A stretch of DNA of 64,000 bases, taken from contig NZ_RQVL01000004.1 of the NCBI RefSeq assembly GCF_003992005.1, positions 1 through 64,000 of the forward strand. Direction: 5' to 3'. A program made the translations under genes and the position numbers. Below, piece after piece: positions 25,811 to 34,978 of this stretch. A model generated the notes under the pieces. The model ran no database searches. It was given only the letters and a program-made list of their open reading frames with translations, and was not told where the DNA came from. How positions within the stretch are numbered: position 1 is the stretch's first letter; each line of letters starts with the position of its first letter. Source of the DNA: Veillonella sp. VA139. Its GTDB lineage: Bacteria; Bacillota; Negativicutes; Veillonellales; Veillonellaceae.

Positions 25811-26201
25811 TAGGCCATACCACCTTACGATATAGGTTTAGCTTAGGCTTGATAGAATTAAAATCTTGTTCGCTAATGCACCCAATAGGCGACATATCCG
25901 ATACTGCCCATGTAAACTCTACATCATTTTCTTTTAAGGACTTCAACGGCCCTTGCGATTGGTTCAATGTATCCTTGCTATACTTTACTGCAAGTTCAGC
26001 ACCAGTATACACCAGCGAACGAGGGAAATCTGTTCTATGGCAATAGTCCATACAATCTAATACGAATTTTTCAGCAAATAACCCAATCGGATCTAGGCTT
26101 TTCTCATGTGCCGAAGTATCCACCATAAACAACATTCGATTAGCCGTATCAGTAATAGACTGTACAGCCTCTTCATAGCTTATATATTTCACATTTCCCA
26201 T
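25803..26201 (-). CDS. head-tail connector protein (YqbG-like)
   Basis: 132 residues, helical, with FVLDCMDYCHRTDFPRSLVY, typical of small adaptor proteins that bind the portal. It is the first gene after the terminator at 26225-26249 and starts a tightly overlapping connector series. Confidence 0.72.
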   Translation of the reverse strand: MGNVKYISYEEAVQSITDTANRMLFMVDTSAHEKSLDPIGLFAEKFVLDCMDYCHRTDFPRSLVYTGAELAVKYSKDTLNQSQGPLKSLKENDVEFTWAVSDMSPIGCISEQDFNSIKPKLNLYRKVVWPNG

Positions 26202-26224
26202 GCTACAACCTCCTTTTGGGTACT

Positions 26225-26249
26225 AAAAAAGCACCCTATGTAGAGTGCT
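26225..26249 (-). terminator. intrinsic terminator after the candidate immunity gene
   Basis: On the - strand AGCACTCT and AGGGTGCT form an 8-bp stem with loop ACAT followed by six T, within 25 bp of the stop at 26249. It interrupts the head operon. Confidence 0.75.
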
Positions 26250-26530
26250 TAACCGATAGTTTTATTAGTCATTAAATACTGCTTTATTTTTTTATTGTAC
26301 TGCATAAATTCCAAGAATTTGTCACAGGCATCCTCTTCGCGAACAAAAGTATCAACTTTAACAGTCGTACCACGCTCTATTACAGAGACGTTGAAGTGTT
26401 TCCCATTAAAATCTATAGATACATATACTTCTGCCCAAGGCCCTTTCCCATGACCCAAGATAAAATACTCATATTCATCTATACTAAGATTATCTAAAAC
26501 CTTTCGTAGGTCGCCAATCTTCATCTGCAT
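26249..26530 (-). CDS. candidate immunity protein for the MuF-TNT toxin
   Basis: 93 residues, beginning MQMKIGDLRKVLDNL, with GHGKGPWAEVYVSIDFNGKH in the middle and a helical C-terminus. It overlaps the 3' end of the MuF-TNT gene by about 41 bp, so translation is likely coupled, and a terminator follows at once. Small genes directly after polymorphic toxin genes are usually immunity proteins. I do not recognise the family, and it is shorter than the mycobacterial TNT immunity factor. Confidence 0.5.
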   Translation of the reverse strand: MQMKIGDLRKVLDNLSIDEYEYFILGHGKGPWAEVYVSIDFNGKHFNVSVIERGTTVKVDTFVREEDACDKFLEFMQYNKKIKQYLMTNKTIG

Positions 26531-28142
26531 ACATCTCCTCTATATAGCCTTCTTGAAGTAACTCCCCAATAGACATTTCAAACTTATATTGAATTCCTCT
26601 ACCTGGTTTAGAAAACCACGGTGAGATTAATGATTCACTCGCCTTGATAGGCCTAATAACCTTATACACATGATATTCCAAAGGCATTTTAGTGTGCAAA
26701 TCATCCATAGCTCTTTTTGTAAGCGGAGTTCCTACAGGGGAAGTATATCGACCCGACTCTTTTCCAAGTCTATCAATTTGGGTTCCAACCGGTAAGTCAA
26801 TGATTTTAGCTACTCCAATACCTCCATCATTAGGCGGCCAAATAGGCTTGCCATCATCAGAATGATAAGGGTCTATAGGTTTAGTATACTCCATTCCTCT
26901 TTCTTTTGCTAGCATTTTTATGAAGTCAAATGAAGGAGGGATATAATTTAATCTCATCAGTTCATTCTTGCTTAAGCCTTTGTGATTATCTGCTATATTT
27001 AAACCTTCATAATATCTTGCATCATGTTCTAAGATCCTTTCTATCCGTTTCTTTGGTTGCATAGGCATGCCTAGCTTCCACTCATCAAACGTCTTAGATT
27101 TATCTACATACACCGCTTTCCAATCGTCATACGCCATATTTCGTGGGACTTTAGTATATTTTACTGTGTCTCCTTTTTTTGAAGGTTCTGTCTTCACTGT
27201 ACGAGATCCACTAGTTCCCTTTTTAGGTCCTAATGCTCCAGCTATGGTAGAACGGCACCTAGGATGTAATGGCGGTACATTAGTGCCTACCTCTGCTTCA
27301 TCCAAAGGGTATACGTTATTGTCGTGGTTTCGACATACAGACGATGTTCGCTTATCCAGGGTTGCAATAAATTGAAAGTAACCCATCTTAGCTTCACGTA
27401 AGGAATCAAGGGTAGCTTGATTATGAATATAGTTGAGTTCAGTGCGAACTAATCGAACAGCATCACTCTTACCTACTCCCATTCGAGTTTGTACTTCTTT
27501 GGCTAGCGTATTAACAGATACACCCCGATGTACGCCATTCACAATCGTATCTTGTATTGTTTTGGCGAGCTTATCAGAGTTCTTCCATATCCGTTCGCTA
27601 TAGTTTTTACCGCTCCAAGGCGTTCTTAGTACATCTTGCATATGTTTACTATCTACAGAGACTTGCAAGGGACCATTGCCTCGTTTGGCTAATTCATACG
27701 CAGAATGTAAGCGATTGTCTTTATATGCCTCTTGCAAAAACTTTGTTACCGCCTTATCTGCATGCTGACCTAGCTTATCTAGCTCAATGAGTGTTTCACT
27801 ATACAGCTTATCTAGCCTAGATATACGGGACCTCATAGCAAGAGTATTGAGTTCTAGTAATGTCTTTGGATTGCCTGTTTCTTTGTATTCCTTCACATAC
27901 TCTTCAATATCTTTTCGCCAAGTCCTATATTCTGTGCCAGTAATTAGCTTTCTAGCCTCTTCCTTGCTTAATCCGTTATCCCTAGCAAACTTGCCATACA
28001 ACTTTTCTATATTCCCCTGGATGCGTATCGCTGACCTCTCATATTGGGATGCCAGCTCTTTTTCGATTGTTTCACGGCTCTTTTTATTCCATTCATTCTC
28101 TCGCTCGATGCTACGCCTTGCCCAATATGAATCAGCGCCCAT
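26490..28142 (-). CDS. MuF minor head protein fused to a C-terminal TNT-like NAD+ glycohydrolase domain
   Basis: 550 residues. The N-terminal helical region and the MuF/SPP1 gp7 domain (about 170-310) carry DAVRLVRTELNYIHNQATLD and VPPLHPRCRSTI. A linker follows, then a TNT domain (about 432-538): KPIWPPNDGG, GTQIDRLGKESGRYTSPVGT, EYHVYKVIRPI and GRGIQYKF. TNT toxins cleave NAD+; the Arg in IDR, the Tyr in GRYTSP and the Gln in GIQYKF are at the expected active-site places. Packed MuF proteins may be delivered with phage DNA. The next gene may be the immunity. Activity is inferred, not shown. Confidence 0.82.
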   Translation of the reverse strand: MGADSYWARRSIERENEWNKKSRETIEKELASQYERSAIRIQGNIEKLYGKFARDNGLSKEEARKLITGTEYRTWRKDIEEYVKEYKETGNPKTLLELNTLAMRSRISRLDKLYSETLIELDKLGQHADKAVTKFLQEAYKDNRLHSAYELAKRGNGPLQVSVDSKHMQDVLRTPWSGKNYSERIWKNSDKLAKTIQDTIVNGVHRGVSVNTLAKEVQTRMGVGKSDAVRLVRTELNYIHNQATLDSLREAKMGYFQFIATLDKRTSSVCRNHDNNVYPLDEAEVGTNVPPLHPRCRSTIAGALGPKKGTSGSRTVKTEPSKKGDTVKYTKVPRNMAYDDWKAVYVDKSKTFDEWKLGMPMQPKKRIERILEHDARYYEGLNIADNHKGLSKNELMRLNYIPPSFDFIKMLAKERGMEYTKPIDPYHSDDGKPIWPPNDGGIGVAKIIDLPVGTQIDRLGKESGRYTSPVGTPLTKRAMDDLHTKMPLEYHVYKVIRPIKASESLISPWFSKPGRGIQYKFEMSIGELLQEGYIEEMYADEDWRPTKGFR

Positions 28143-28146
28143 AACC

Positions 28147-29112
28147 CTAACCTAATTTATGTACGAATTTAACAATACGGATTTGTTTTGGTTCGTATAC
28201 ACGTTTCCAGTTTTGCGCATCTTTTAACTCATCACGAGATACAGATTCAACGTGTGCACGAGTTTTATTTTGCCATGCTACTCCACGTGGATGCATGATA
28301 AAAGCTTTACGCATGATTAAGTAATCAATGCCAGAGCCTTTCTTTTCATCACGATCAACGGCCGCTTGTTTTAAGCCCACTGGATTACCTACGCCATAGG
28401 CAATTGCGCCCTCACCAAATAAGTACGTTGTGTATTTATCTGTCTCAACAGGACAACCATCGTCTACGATAACACGACGACCCATGTATGTGTCGAAAGA
28501 TAACGCATCAGATTGACGAATTGTTTGGATTAAATTCAATTTATCCAAATAAGATTTTGTAGCAGAGTGCATCACTACTGCTGTTAAGGAGTTTCGTGCG
28601 TCCCCCATGAGTTGCATCGCGTCAATAAATGATTCGCCAGAGAATTTAGATGCTTTACCCGTTTGTTCGGAAATATCTAAAACGTGGCCAGACATAGAAT
28701 CCGATGCAAATACTCCGGAAAGAATATTCAACAACTCTTTTTGATGGTCACGAGCCCAGAATCCTGCCGCCAAATCACCAATCGCCTTCATTGGGTCGGT
28801 ACCTGCCAATTGTGCAGCTAAGTCAGTAGAGCTCCACATCTTAGCACGACGGATTGTTGTAGATGCATCTTGGCTAGATGTAATTTTATCCGCTGTAAGG
28901 TCTGCCCCTTCAATCACATTTTCAGAATCTCCTGTCAAATCATTGAAGAACGGCATATTATGCACTTGTGCAGGTTCGCTTGCCAATTGGTCAAAGCGAG
29001 AGTCACGAGTGATGATACCTGATTGGAAAATCGCAGATAATTGAGCCGTACGATTTACAACGTAATTTGCAAAAAACGGCGTAGGATTAATAATATCTTG
29101 TAAAGTTGTCAT
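28147..29112 (-). CDS. major capsid protein
   Basis: 321 residues with ITRDSRFDQLASEPAQVHNM near 35-54, FFNDLTGDSENVIEG, and FWARDHQKELLNILSGVFAS, typical of a Firmicute phage major capsid family with an HK97-like fold. It lies after the scaffold gene and before the MuF gene in transcription order. It ends with KRVYEPKQIRIVKFVHKLG. Confidence 0.85.
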   Translation of the reverse strand: MTTLQDIINPTPFFANYVVNRTAQLSAIFQSGIITRDSRFDQLASEPAQVHNMPFFNDLTGDSENVIEGADLTADKITSSQDASTTIRRAKMWSSTDLAAQLAGTDPMKAIGDLAAGFWARDHQKELLNILSGVFASDSMSGHVLDISEQTGKASKFSGESFIDAMQLMGDARNSLTAVVMHSATKSYLDKLNLIQTIRQSDALSFDTYMGRRVIVDDGCPVETDKYTTYLFGEGAIAYGVGNPVGLKQAAVDRDEKKGSGIDYLIMRKAFIMHPRGVAWQNKTRAHVESVSRDELKDAQNWKRVYEPKQIRIVKFVHKLG

Positions 29113-29128
29113 TAGTTACCTCCCATGG

Positions 29129-29761
29129 TTAAAAATTAATCTCGACACCTGCTTCACTTGCTAACTGCTTAGCTTTCACAGGGTCTTTAGTAAATAATTC
29201 TGCCTGTTTAGTTAGATTGAAATGCTCTTGACTAAACGGATTGTTTTTAGGAGTACCCTCACCTTGTTTAGGCTCGTATTTATATTTAGGGTCTCCATCA
29301 GGTTTAAATAAAAACGATTTTTCGGTTTTTAGCGCCTTTATCTGTTCATCTAAACCAGTCACTTTGCCATCTTCAGATAGGATGAGTTTTGATGTGTCTA
29401 CCAAGTTTGCTACTAGGTCCACATCTTGAGCAGTATCGCCAATAGCTAGCTTAATCGCTGTAGATAGTTTTAAGGCTTTCATATCAGATTCAGCTTTTAA
29501 AGTCGCAGCTTTATTATCTGCTTGTAGCTTCTTAATTTGCTCCTTCAAATCGTCTACGTTGCCTTCACTATCCTTCAATGTTTTCAACTGCTTATCTCTT
29601 TCTTTAACAGCCTCTTCTAAGGTTTTCTTTTCCACGTTGACCTCGTTAAAACGTGATTTTGTCACATATTGACCGTCCAAAAACTCATTTACATGTTGCG
29701 TTGCACTTGCGATGTTATCGTCTGTAACGCCTATCTTTTGTAGTAATTCTTGTATCGTCAT
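29129..29761 (-). CDS. capsid scaffold protein (DUF4355-like)
   Basis: 210 residues, mostly coiled coil (about 30-110), beginning MTIQELLQKIGVTDDNIASA and ending with a basic/hydrophilic tail. It is typical of phage scaffold proteins (DUF4355) placed directly before the major capsid gene. The RBS sits in a GC-rich pocket before 29761. Confidence 0.82.
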   Translation of the reverse strand: MTIQELLQKIGVTDDNIASATQHVNEFLDGQYVTKSRFNEVNVEKKTLEEAVKERDKQLKTLKDSEGNVDDLKEQIKKLQADNKAATLKAESDMKALKLSTAIKLAIGDTAQDVDLVANLVDTSKLILSEDGKVTGLDEQIKALKTEKSFLFKPDGDPKYKYEPKQGEGTPKNNPFSQEHFNLTKQAELFTKDPVKAKQLASEAGVEINF

Positions 29762-29832
29762 TGTGTATACTCCTTTTCCGGTTTTTACCGTGGTTACCTG
29801 CCACGACTAAGAGATAAATATATAAATGATGA

Positions 29833-31269
29833 TTACTCTTCAGAGTCATCACTGTTCTGCCCGTCTATAGGGTCATGGTTGTGTGTTTCTGAATTCCAAT
29901 CATCATAGATACCATTGTTTGTTTCTGCTTCCTCAGCTTTCAATTGTTCAAGCTCTTCATTAATATCTTCTACAAACGGATGATGCGCCAATATAGTACG
30001 TTTAGATACAATCCCCATAGATTGAGAACACATAGCTACTAGATCCCCATCATTCTTGACAGATGTTCTAGTCCAAGTCTGAGTAATAACAACATCACTA
30101 CGCCCCTGCGCCCTACAAATAGCACGCACTAGTTCATTAAATCCAAGTTGAAATTCTGTTTCCATCATGCCCGCTTTTAGCTCTAGCAAAGTATATAAGA
30201 ATTTCATGGCTTCACCGCTGGTGCCGTCTAATCCTTGTTGCTGTGGGTCTACCCCTTGCCCCATGTCAAAGATGGCCTTACGCGTGATATTGAGTAATTC
30301 CTTTCGTGCTTCTACTGGTATATCGATAGTCAGCGTAGAAATGCCTGACCTATCATCAGGCCCTGTAGAATCCATCTGGATAGCTTTGTATTTTTTCATA
30401 CCTTCTAGGAACTCTGTTAGATTTTCTCCGCCATAATTCGTGAGTACATAGATAACCTCTTGTACGTCTTCTAGGTCATTGAGGAACCCACTATATGTTT
30501 TATCGTAAGTATCTATAAGCGCCTTAATACGAGTGAGGTCGCTTGTATGATTCGCATTATTGGCAAATGGGATGAACGGAACTTTACCCATTCCATGCGG
30601 TATTGTTGATACATCTGATTCTACGCCGCTAGGATCCACCATTGTAAATAGCGCGTGCTCTCCTAAAACCTCTAAGTTGCCACCATTAGGAATCGAATAG
30701 GCTTGTACTTCCTTATCATTCCAGTACTCATACACCGTAATACTTTCGCCTTCCTCATTCCTGTCAATATAGACCCGCAGCACCCCTTCTAATTTAGTAT
30801 TAATGCGCCGATTCCATATAGGTATGATTTCTACGGCAGGAAGTACCGCCCATTGAAAGCCCTCTTCATCGTCTATCCAATAATGCACCCATGCGATCCC
30901 GCCATTAGTTGCTTTCACACATAGGTCTTTGCATTTCTTTTCATAACTATCCCCTAAGGTATCAGCAATGATAGTATTTAAACTATCGTCCTTTACATCA
31001 AAGATAGGTGGAGCAGTAAACATATACGCCGTTTTTTGGTCAACTAATAAAGGGTAAAAAGAATAGGCGATTCTATTGTCCGCTTGATGCATCGGATTAT
31101 AGGTTTCGCCTGATCGTTTCGCTTCTTCTACGTCTTTTGGTTTATCTTTCTTCCGCAAGATATCGTTTTGCACTAAATAATACCTGTCAGCTATTTCCAT
31201 TTTGGAAACTACTTCATCATGTTGCAATGTGTGCTTTTTGATTAACTGTTTAATTTGTTCTATGTCCAA
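29833..31269 (-). CDS. portal protein (SPP1 gp6 family)
   Basis: 478 residues with NRIAYSFYPLLVDQKTAYMF near 68-87, HYWIDDEEGFQWAVLPAVEI near 129-148 and QGLDGTSGEAMKFLYTLLEL near 342-361, typical of SPP1-like portals. It forms the dodecameric DNA channel at the capsid vertex. It follows the large terminase by 11 bp. The C-terminal tail is acidic. Confidence 0.92.
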   Translation of the reverse strand: MDIEQIKQLIKKHTLQHDEVVSKMEIADRYYLVQNDILRKKDKPKDVEEAKRSGETYNPMHQADNRIAYSFYPLLVDQKTAYMFTAPPIFDVKDDSLNTIIADTLGDSYEKKCKDLCVKATNGGIAWVHYWIDDEEGFQWAVLPAVEIIPIWNRRINTKLEGVLRVYIDRNEEGESITVYEYWNDKEVQAYSIPNGGNLEVLGEHALFTMVDPSGVESDVSTIPHGMGKVPFIPFANNANHTSDLTRIKALIDTYDKTYSGFLNDLEDVQEVIYVLTNYGGENLTEFLEGMKKYKAIQMDSTGPDDRSGISTLTIDIPVEARKELLNITRKAIFDMGQGVDPQQQGLDGTSGEAMKFLYTLLELKAGMMETEFQLGFNELVRAICRAQGRSDVVITQTWTRTSVKNDGDLVAMCSQSMGIVSKRTILAHHPFVEDINEELEQLKAEEAETNNGIYDDWNSETHNHDPIDGQNSDDSEE

Positions 31270-31280
31270 TATCTCACCTC

Positions 31281-32540
31281 CTAATATGTCATCAATCGAA
31301 CACCCTTACGCCCATCAAATTCTTCCATGGCGTATCGCATGGCGTCCATTAAATGGTTGAAATCATCAATAGGCTTATTGATCATGTTATCGAACTTATC
31401 CTTGTCCCATGTGTAGCTGTTTATCTCTGTTAAGAAATTCACACATCTAGGATGAATGATAATCTTATAATCTTGTATTAAAGATATACCCGCACGGATA
31501 GAATCAGGACCTTTCTTCGCACTACGTATATTTCTCAATCCATGTTTACGCAAATAGGCAATAGATTTAGGTTCAGCACTATCTGCCCGTATTCTCTCCT
31601 TGGCATATCCCATTTCGGTAACCTTTTCTATAATATCCTCATTACTCATACCCTTTTGGTACATTTCATCGAATACATATATTTCACGGGCTACCGTATC
31701 CACCAGCCCACAAAATAATGTACTAGGGTCGTTGACATACCCAAAATCCATACCAAATGCAGACTTTACACTCGGCCGTTTCGTTATCTCTTCTACATCG
31801 AATACTCGCTCTTCCCAATTATCGAATACAAGCCCCTCGACTATACCCCATTCGCCCAATCCTGCGGTACGGTATCGTCTAGGATTCTTCTTCATTTCTT
31901 CAAATAAAATAAGGTCGGACTCTGAAAGGAACTCATTGCATAAATAGTTCGTTGTAATTGCTAATATATTAGGGCTATCTGCATCAAAGAATCGCTTTTT
32001 CAACCAATGTTTATCCGACCAGGGGTTAAAGGTGAGTACTACTTGATGGTACATTCCTTCTGGCAATCGCCCACGAATGGATTCATCCAATCTATCGAAT
32101 GCTTCCTCAGATGTTAGCTCAAACGCTTCTTCTACCCATAATCTACATAAGGATCCTACATCAACAGTAATAGATGTTACTTTTAACGGATCATCTAGTC
32201 CTCGAAATAATATCTTTTGCCCTGTCGGTATATAAGTAATTTCCAAGGGCGAGGTCGAGCACTTAAAATACCTGTCCAATTGTAATCTACGTATCGCCCA
32301 TTTTAATTGGGCAAAGCAGCTATCACGAAGCGTTCGCTCTACCTTACGCACTACGAGCCAATTAATATGTGGATTCTCCACAATCTCTGTAATGACCTTC
32401 AGCGATTGTGTAGAGGACTTCTTGCTAGCACGGCTACCTTTTACCACTTTATACCGTCCTTTAAATCGCCAAAAGTCGCCATAGCCCTTTCCTACGATAT
32501 CAGGTAGATACACGGTATTAGTCCGCAATCTTATCACCAC
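31281..32540 (-). CDS. terL: terminase large subunit
   Basis: 419 residues. Walker A-like GSRASKKSS near 36, Walker B region LCRLWVEEAFEL near 132 and a nuclease start FGMDFGYVNDPSTLFCG near 252-268. It powers DNA packaging and cuts genome ends. CRISPR spacer 1 matches 31657-31690 (encoding EIYVFDEMY), with 2 differences in the first 31 bases and 5 in 34. It overlaps terS by 23 bp. Confidence 0.95.
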   Translation of the reverse strand: MVIRLRTNTVYLPDIVGKGYGDFWRFKGRYKVVKGSRASKKSSTQSLKVITEIVENPHINWLVVRKVERTLRDSCFAQLKWAIRRLQLDRYFKCSTSPLEITYIPTGQKILFRGLDDPLKVTSITVDVGSLCRLWVEEAFELTSEEAFDRLDESIRGRLPEGMYHQVVLTFNPWSDKHWLKKRFFDADSPNILAITTNYLCNEFLSESDLILFEEMKKNPRRYRTAGLGEWGIVEGLVFDNWEERVFDVEEITKRPSVKSAFGMDFGYVNDPSTLFCGLVDTVAREIYVFDEMYQKGMSNEDIIEKVTEMGYAKERIRADSAEPKSIAYLRKHGLRNIRSAKKGPDSIRAGISLIQDYKIIIHPRCVNFLTEINSYTWDKDKFDNMINKPIDDFNHLMDAMRYAMEEFDGRKGVRLMTY

Positions 32541-32961
32541 CCATAATGATTACAGGCTGTACATCTATTGTTGTGTCTCCACTCAAAATCCTATGACGTT
32601 TAGCCATTAACTCTAGCGCTTTAAGCCTTGATTTCTCATCTGGCGGCTTATCGATAATGCGGGCTTCGGAATACCCTTCCCCCGTGCCCTCGATAACAAC
32701 CTGCTTTTCATTTGAGAGCCCCAGGGCGATTTTAGTCAATTCGTACTCAACCTGTTTTGCCGTCATGATATTTTCATCTAAATAAGCATCGCGTAATTCT
32801 GCAACTCTTTGTTTAATGTTTGGATTTGTTAATAAGGTGCTACCTTGTGACCTTGCTGTTTTTTCAGAGTAGCCGGCTCTAATAGCGGCTTGTGTCGCAT
32901 TCATATCTTTCACATATTCAGTACAAAATTTTTCGTGCTTTTTGTTATGTAACCCAGCCAC
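32518..32961 (-). CDS. terS: terminase small subunit
   Basis: 147 residues beginning with KHEKFCTEYVKDMNATQAAI and RAGYSEKTARSQGSTLLTNP, the standard Terminase_2 small-subunit signature. It binds the packaging site on phage DNA. It overlaps terL. Confidence 0.93.
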   Translation of the reverse strand: MAGLHNKKHEKFCTEYVKDMNATQAAIRAGYSEKTARSQGSTLLTNPNIKQRVAELRDAYLDENIMTAKQVEYELTKIALGLSNEKQVVIEGTGEGYSEARIIDKPPDEKSRLKALELMAKRHRILSGDTTIDVQPVIIMGGDKIAD

Positions 32962-32976
32962 TATCTCACCTCCTAA

Positions 32977-33168
32977 CTACTTTAATACCTGCTTATCTGC
33001 AGCTGTTTTCCGTCCATTCGTGCGCACCGTTCTTTGATGCCCGCCATTCATAACTGAAGATGGTGAAGCATATGACCGACATGTTCCATCAATATGAATC
33101 GCTTTTGCTTTGCACCATCCCTTACAATTATTTAGGCACTGCTTCCGGTCACAATGTACATCTGTCAT
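32977..33168 (-). CDS. small Cys-rich protein before terS
   Basis: 63 residues. The N-terminal half has six cysteines, CDRKQCLNNCKGWCKAKAIH followed by IDGTCRSY, likely a small metal-binding or DUF1540-like knot, and the C-terminal half is basic. It has the same strand and spacing as the packaging genes. Its role is unknown. Confidence 0.65.
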   Translation of the reverse strand: MTDVHCDRKQCLNNCKGWCKAKAIHIDGTCRSYASPSSVMNGGHQRTVRTNGRKTAADKQVLK

Positions 33169-33218
33169 ATGCTCACCACCTTTCTTCTAATTAAAAAAGA
33201 CGCTCATAGGCGCCTATG

Positions 33219-33249
33219 AAAAAACCGCCCAATCACTCAGGCGGTTTTT
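33219..33249. terminator. bidirectional terminator between early/middle and late modules
   Basis: AAAACCGCC and GGCGGTTTT form a strong stem flanked by A- and T-runs. It separates the regulator at 33358 from the packaging genes. Confidence 0.8.
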
Positions 33250-33357
33250 CAGTGTATAGCTGTCTCATGTAAAGGAGGAATTTAACCTTTTTTGACAATA
33301 CTATTATAACACAGTCAATAGGCACGTTATGGCTCATTTTTTAAAATTTCAGGCTCA

Positions 33358-33801
33358 TTATGGCTCATCTTTTGTCAGTTTACAATATTCTTCCAATGCC
33401 TCCCGGTGTAATCGTTTTACATGCCCCCACGAATATTTGACATGATTCGATAATATCTCTCTCCATGATAGATTATAGATATATCGACTTGAAAGGATCG
33501 ACCGATGTGCTTGCTTGGGTAAGCTTTCAATTTTAGTGATAACCTCATCCCGTACCCCCAAAAGCTCGTCCCACTTCCTCTCATATTCCGCTCTGATGTC
33601 GAGGAGCTTTGCAACTGTATCTGAGTGATCTTGTTTAATGCCTCCCATTATTGGCTCCTTGTCATATCGTACAGCGCCTAGTATACCTAGGCTTGATTCT
33701 ATCTGCGCCAACTGGTACTCAATTCGTTTCAGCTCACCAGCTATTTGCCTAAGCCTTGCTAATTCCTCAGGCACTGCCGTACGTTCTTTTCTTGCTATCA
33801 A
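33358..33801 (-). CDS. ArpU/DUF1492-like late transcription regulator
   Basis: 147 residues with an N-terminal coiled coil and a C-terminal sigma-region-4-like helix-turn-helix (about 95-140, SSRYIYNLSWREILSNHVKY then SWGHVKRLHREALEEY). Proteins of this type sit before the terminase and activate late genes in many Firmicute phages. A terminator and the late operon follow. Confidence 0.8.
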   Translation of the reverse strand: MIARKERTAVPEELARLRQIAGELKRIEYQLAQIESSLGILGAVRYDKEPIMGGIKQDHSDTVAKLLDIRAEYERKWDELLGVRDEVITKIESLPKQAHRSILSSRYIYNLSWREILSNHVKYSWGHVKRLHREALEEYCKLTKDEP

Positions 33802-33810
33802 TACATCACC

Positions 33811-34248
33811 TCATTCCTTGATGCGGTACGGACAATCTTCAGTGAACTCATCGTATACAGGAACAGAGGCGTGAATAAATGCTACTCGTAAATCACACGC
33901 TTTAAAATCTTCCTTAGTACAATTAGTGCACGATCCTCCGAGTGCATGGTCCACAATAATTCGCAAGAACTCTTCGTTCTGTTTATCTTCTTTTGAATAA
34001 GGTACGGTTTGTACCGCGGTCACGCTATAATGTGTCGCCGCTCGTCGGGCCTGCTTTTGTTGCTCTTCATCTAATTTTGTTCTTATATCTTCGATTAACC
34101 AATCAGCAAAAGTAGCCATCGTGTTAGCTTTTCTTTTGGCTTCGCCAGTTAATTTGAACGATTCGACAATATTTCTACACTCAAATGACATGCAACACAG
34201 CATAAGCAGTCGTCTCTTATTTTGACTATTTAAATATTTTATTGCCAT
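33811..34248 (-). CDS. phage protein of the DUF5651 type
   Basis: 145 residues; four cysteines near the end (GGSCTNCTKEDFKACDLR and EDCPYRIKE) suggest a metal site. Similar proteins lie near the replication-late boundary of Firmicute phages. The function is not known. Confidence 0.65.
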   Translation of the reverse strand: MAIKYLNSQNKRRLLMLCCMSFECRNIVESFKLTGEAKRKANTMATFADWLIEDIRTKLDEEQQKQARRAATHYSVTAVQTVPYSKEDKQNEEFLRIIVDHALGGSCTNCTKEDFKACDLRVAFIHASVPVYDEFTEDCPYRIKE

Positions 34249-34715
34249 TACTCTAGATCCTTATCGCTTACTGTAAACAGTTCGAGATGGAGCTTTAATA
34301 GCTTTATGCAAGTCGATAAACCATACATAAAGTCTTCCGGATCCACTAGAATATCGCTTATCACACTTTCAGAACGGGCGAGATCTACTTCTACTTGCTC
34401 TAGTAAGCGCACCACACCTGCTATATGTATATTGTCGTCCATTTGGGACCGCTTTGACTCTAATATTCCAAGTAATGCTGCTCCCATCGCTTCTATTTCT
34501 ATACGTAGTTTTGAGGTCTCCGCTGATAAATCTGCTGAGTCTGCCACATCCGAATCCCTATATTGTAGGCAGTAATTTGGTGGGAATTGTATGTGCCTAA
34601 TTTGCCCCTTCATAGACTCCAATACATGAAACGACATACGGATAACCCAGTCAAAGTGTTCATTTTTATATTCTCTTATCGTTGCTCTCACCATTGTTGT
34701 CAATAGTATTTTCAT
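34248..34715 (-). CDS. phage hypothetical protein
   Basis: 155 residues, largely helical, beginning MKILLTTMVRATIREYKNEH. It overlaps both neighbours by 1-4 bp, so it is part of the operon. I do not recognise the family. Confidence 0.6.
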   Translation of the reverse strand: MKILLTTMVRATIREYKNEHFDWVIRMSFHVLESMKGQIRHIQFPPNYCLQYRDSDVADSADLSAETSKLRIEIEAMGAALLGILESKRSQMDDNIHIAGVVRLLEQVEVDLARSESVISDILVDPEDFMYGLSTCIKLLKLHLELFTVSDKDLE

Positions 34716-34978
34716 TCTTCCAACTCCTTAACTAACCATTCTAAGAATTTAATAGATTTTCTCGCGTCTTGAATTTCCTTATCCTTCTTGCCAAGTCGCA
34801 TCAAATACTTAATGGCATTTCCTTTACACCAGCCGCGAAACTCTTCGGCAGTTAGTACCGCCCGAATCACATCTACACTTTCGATGTCCAGTCCATTCAA
34901 TTTGTAATGCGGTGGACTGTTCACCATATCTATTAGTTCGTTACTCAACACTTCTGCGTTTTTCTCAACACTATTCAT
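34712..34978 (-). CDS. DUF3310 family protein
   Basis: 88 residues with the DUF3310 signature VNSPPHYKLNGLDIESVDVI, then GWCKGNAIKYLMRLGKKD and a helical end. DUF3310 proteins are common in phages and are described as nucleotide-kinase-like. It overlaps the helicase gene by 8 bp. Confidence 0.85.
   Translation of the reverse strand: MNSVEKNAEVLSNELIDMVNSPPHYKLNGLDIESVDVIRAVLTAEEFRGWCKGNAIKYLMRLGKKDKEIQDARKSIKFLEWLVKELEE

Noticed and set aside
32977..33168. A metallothionein-like gene
   Set aside because: Cysteine count and basic tail do not fit; left as a small Cys-rich phage protein.
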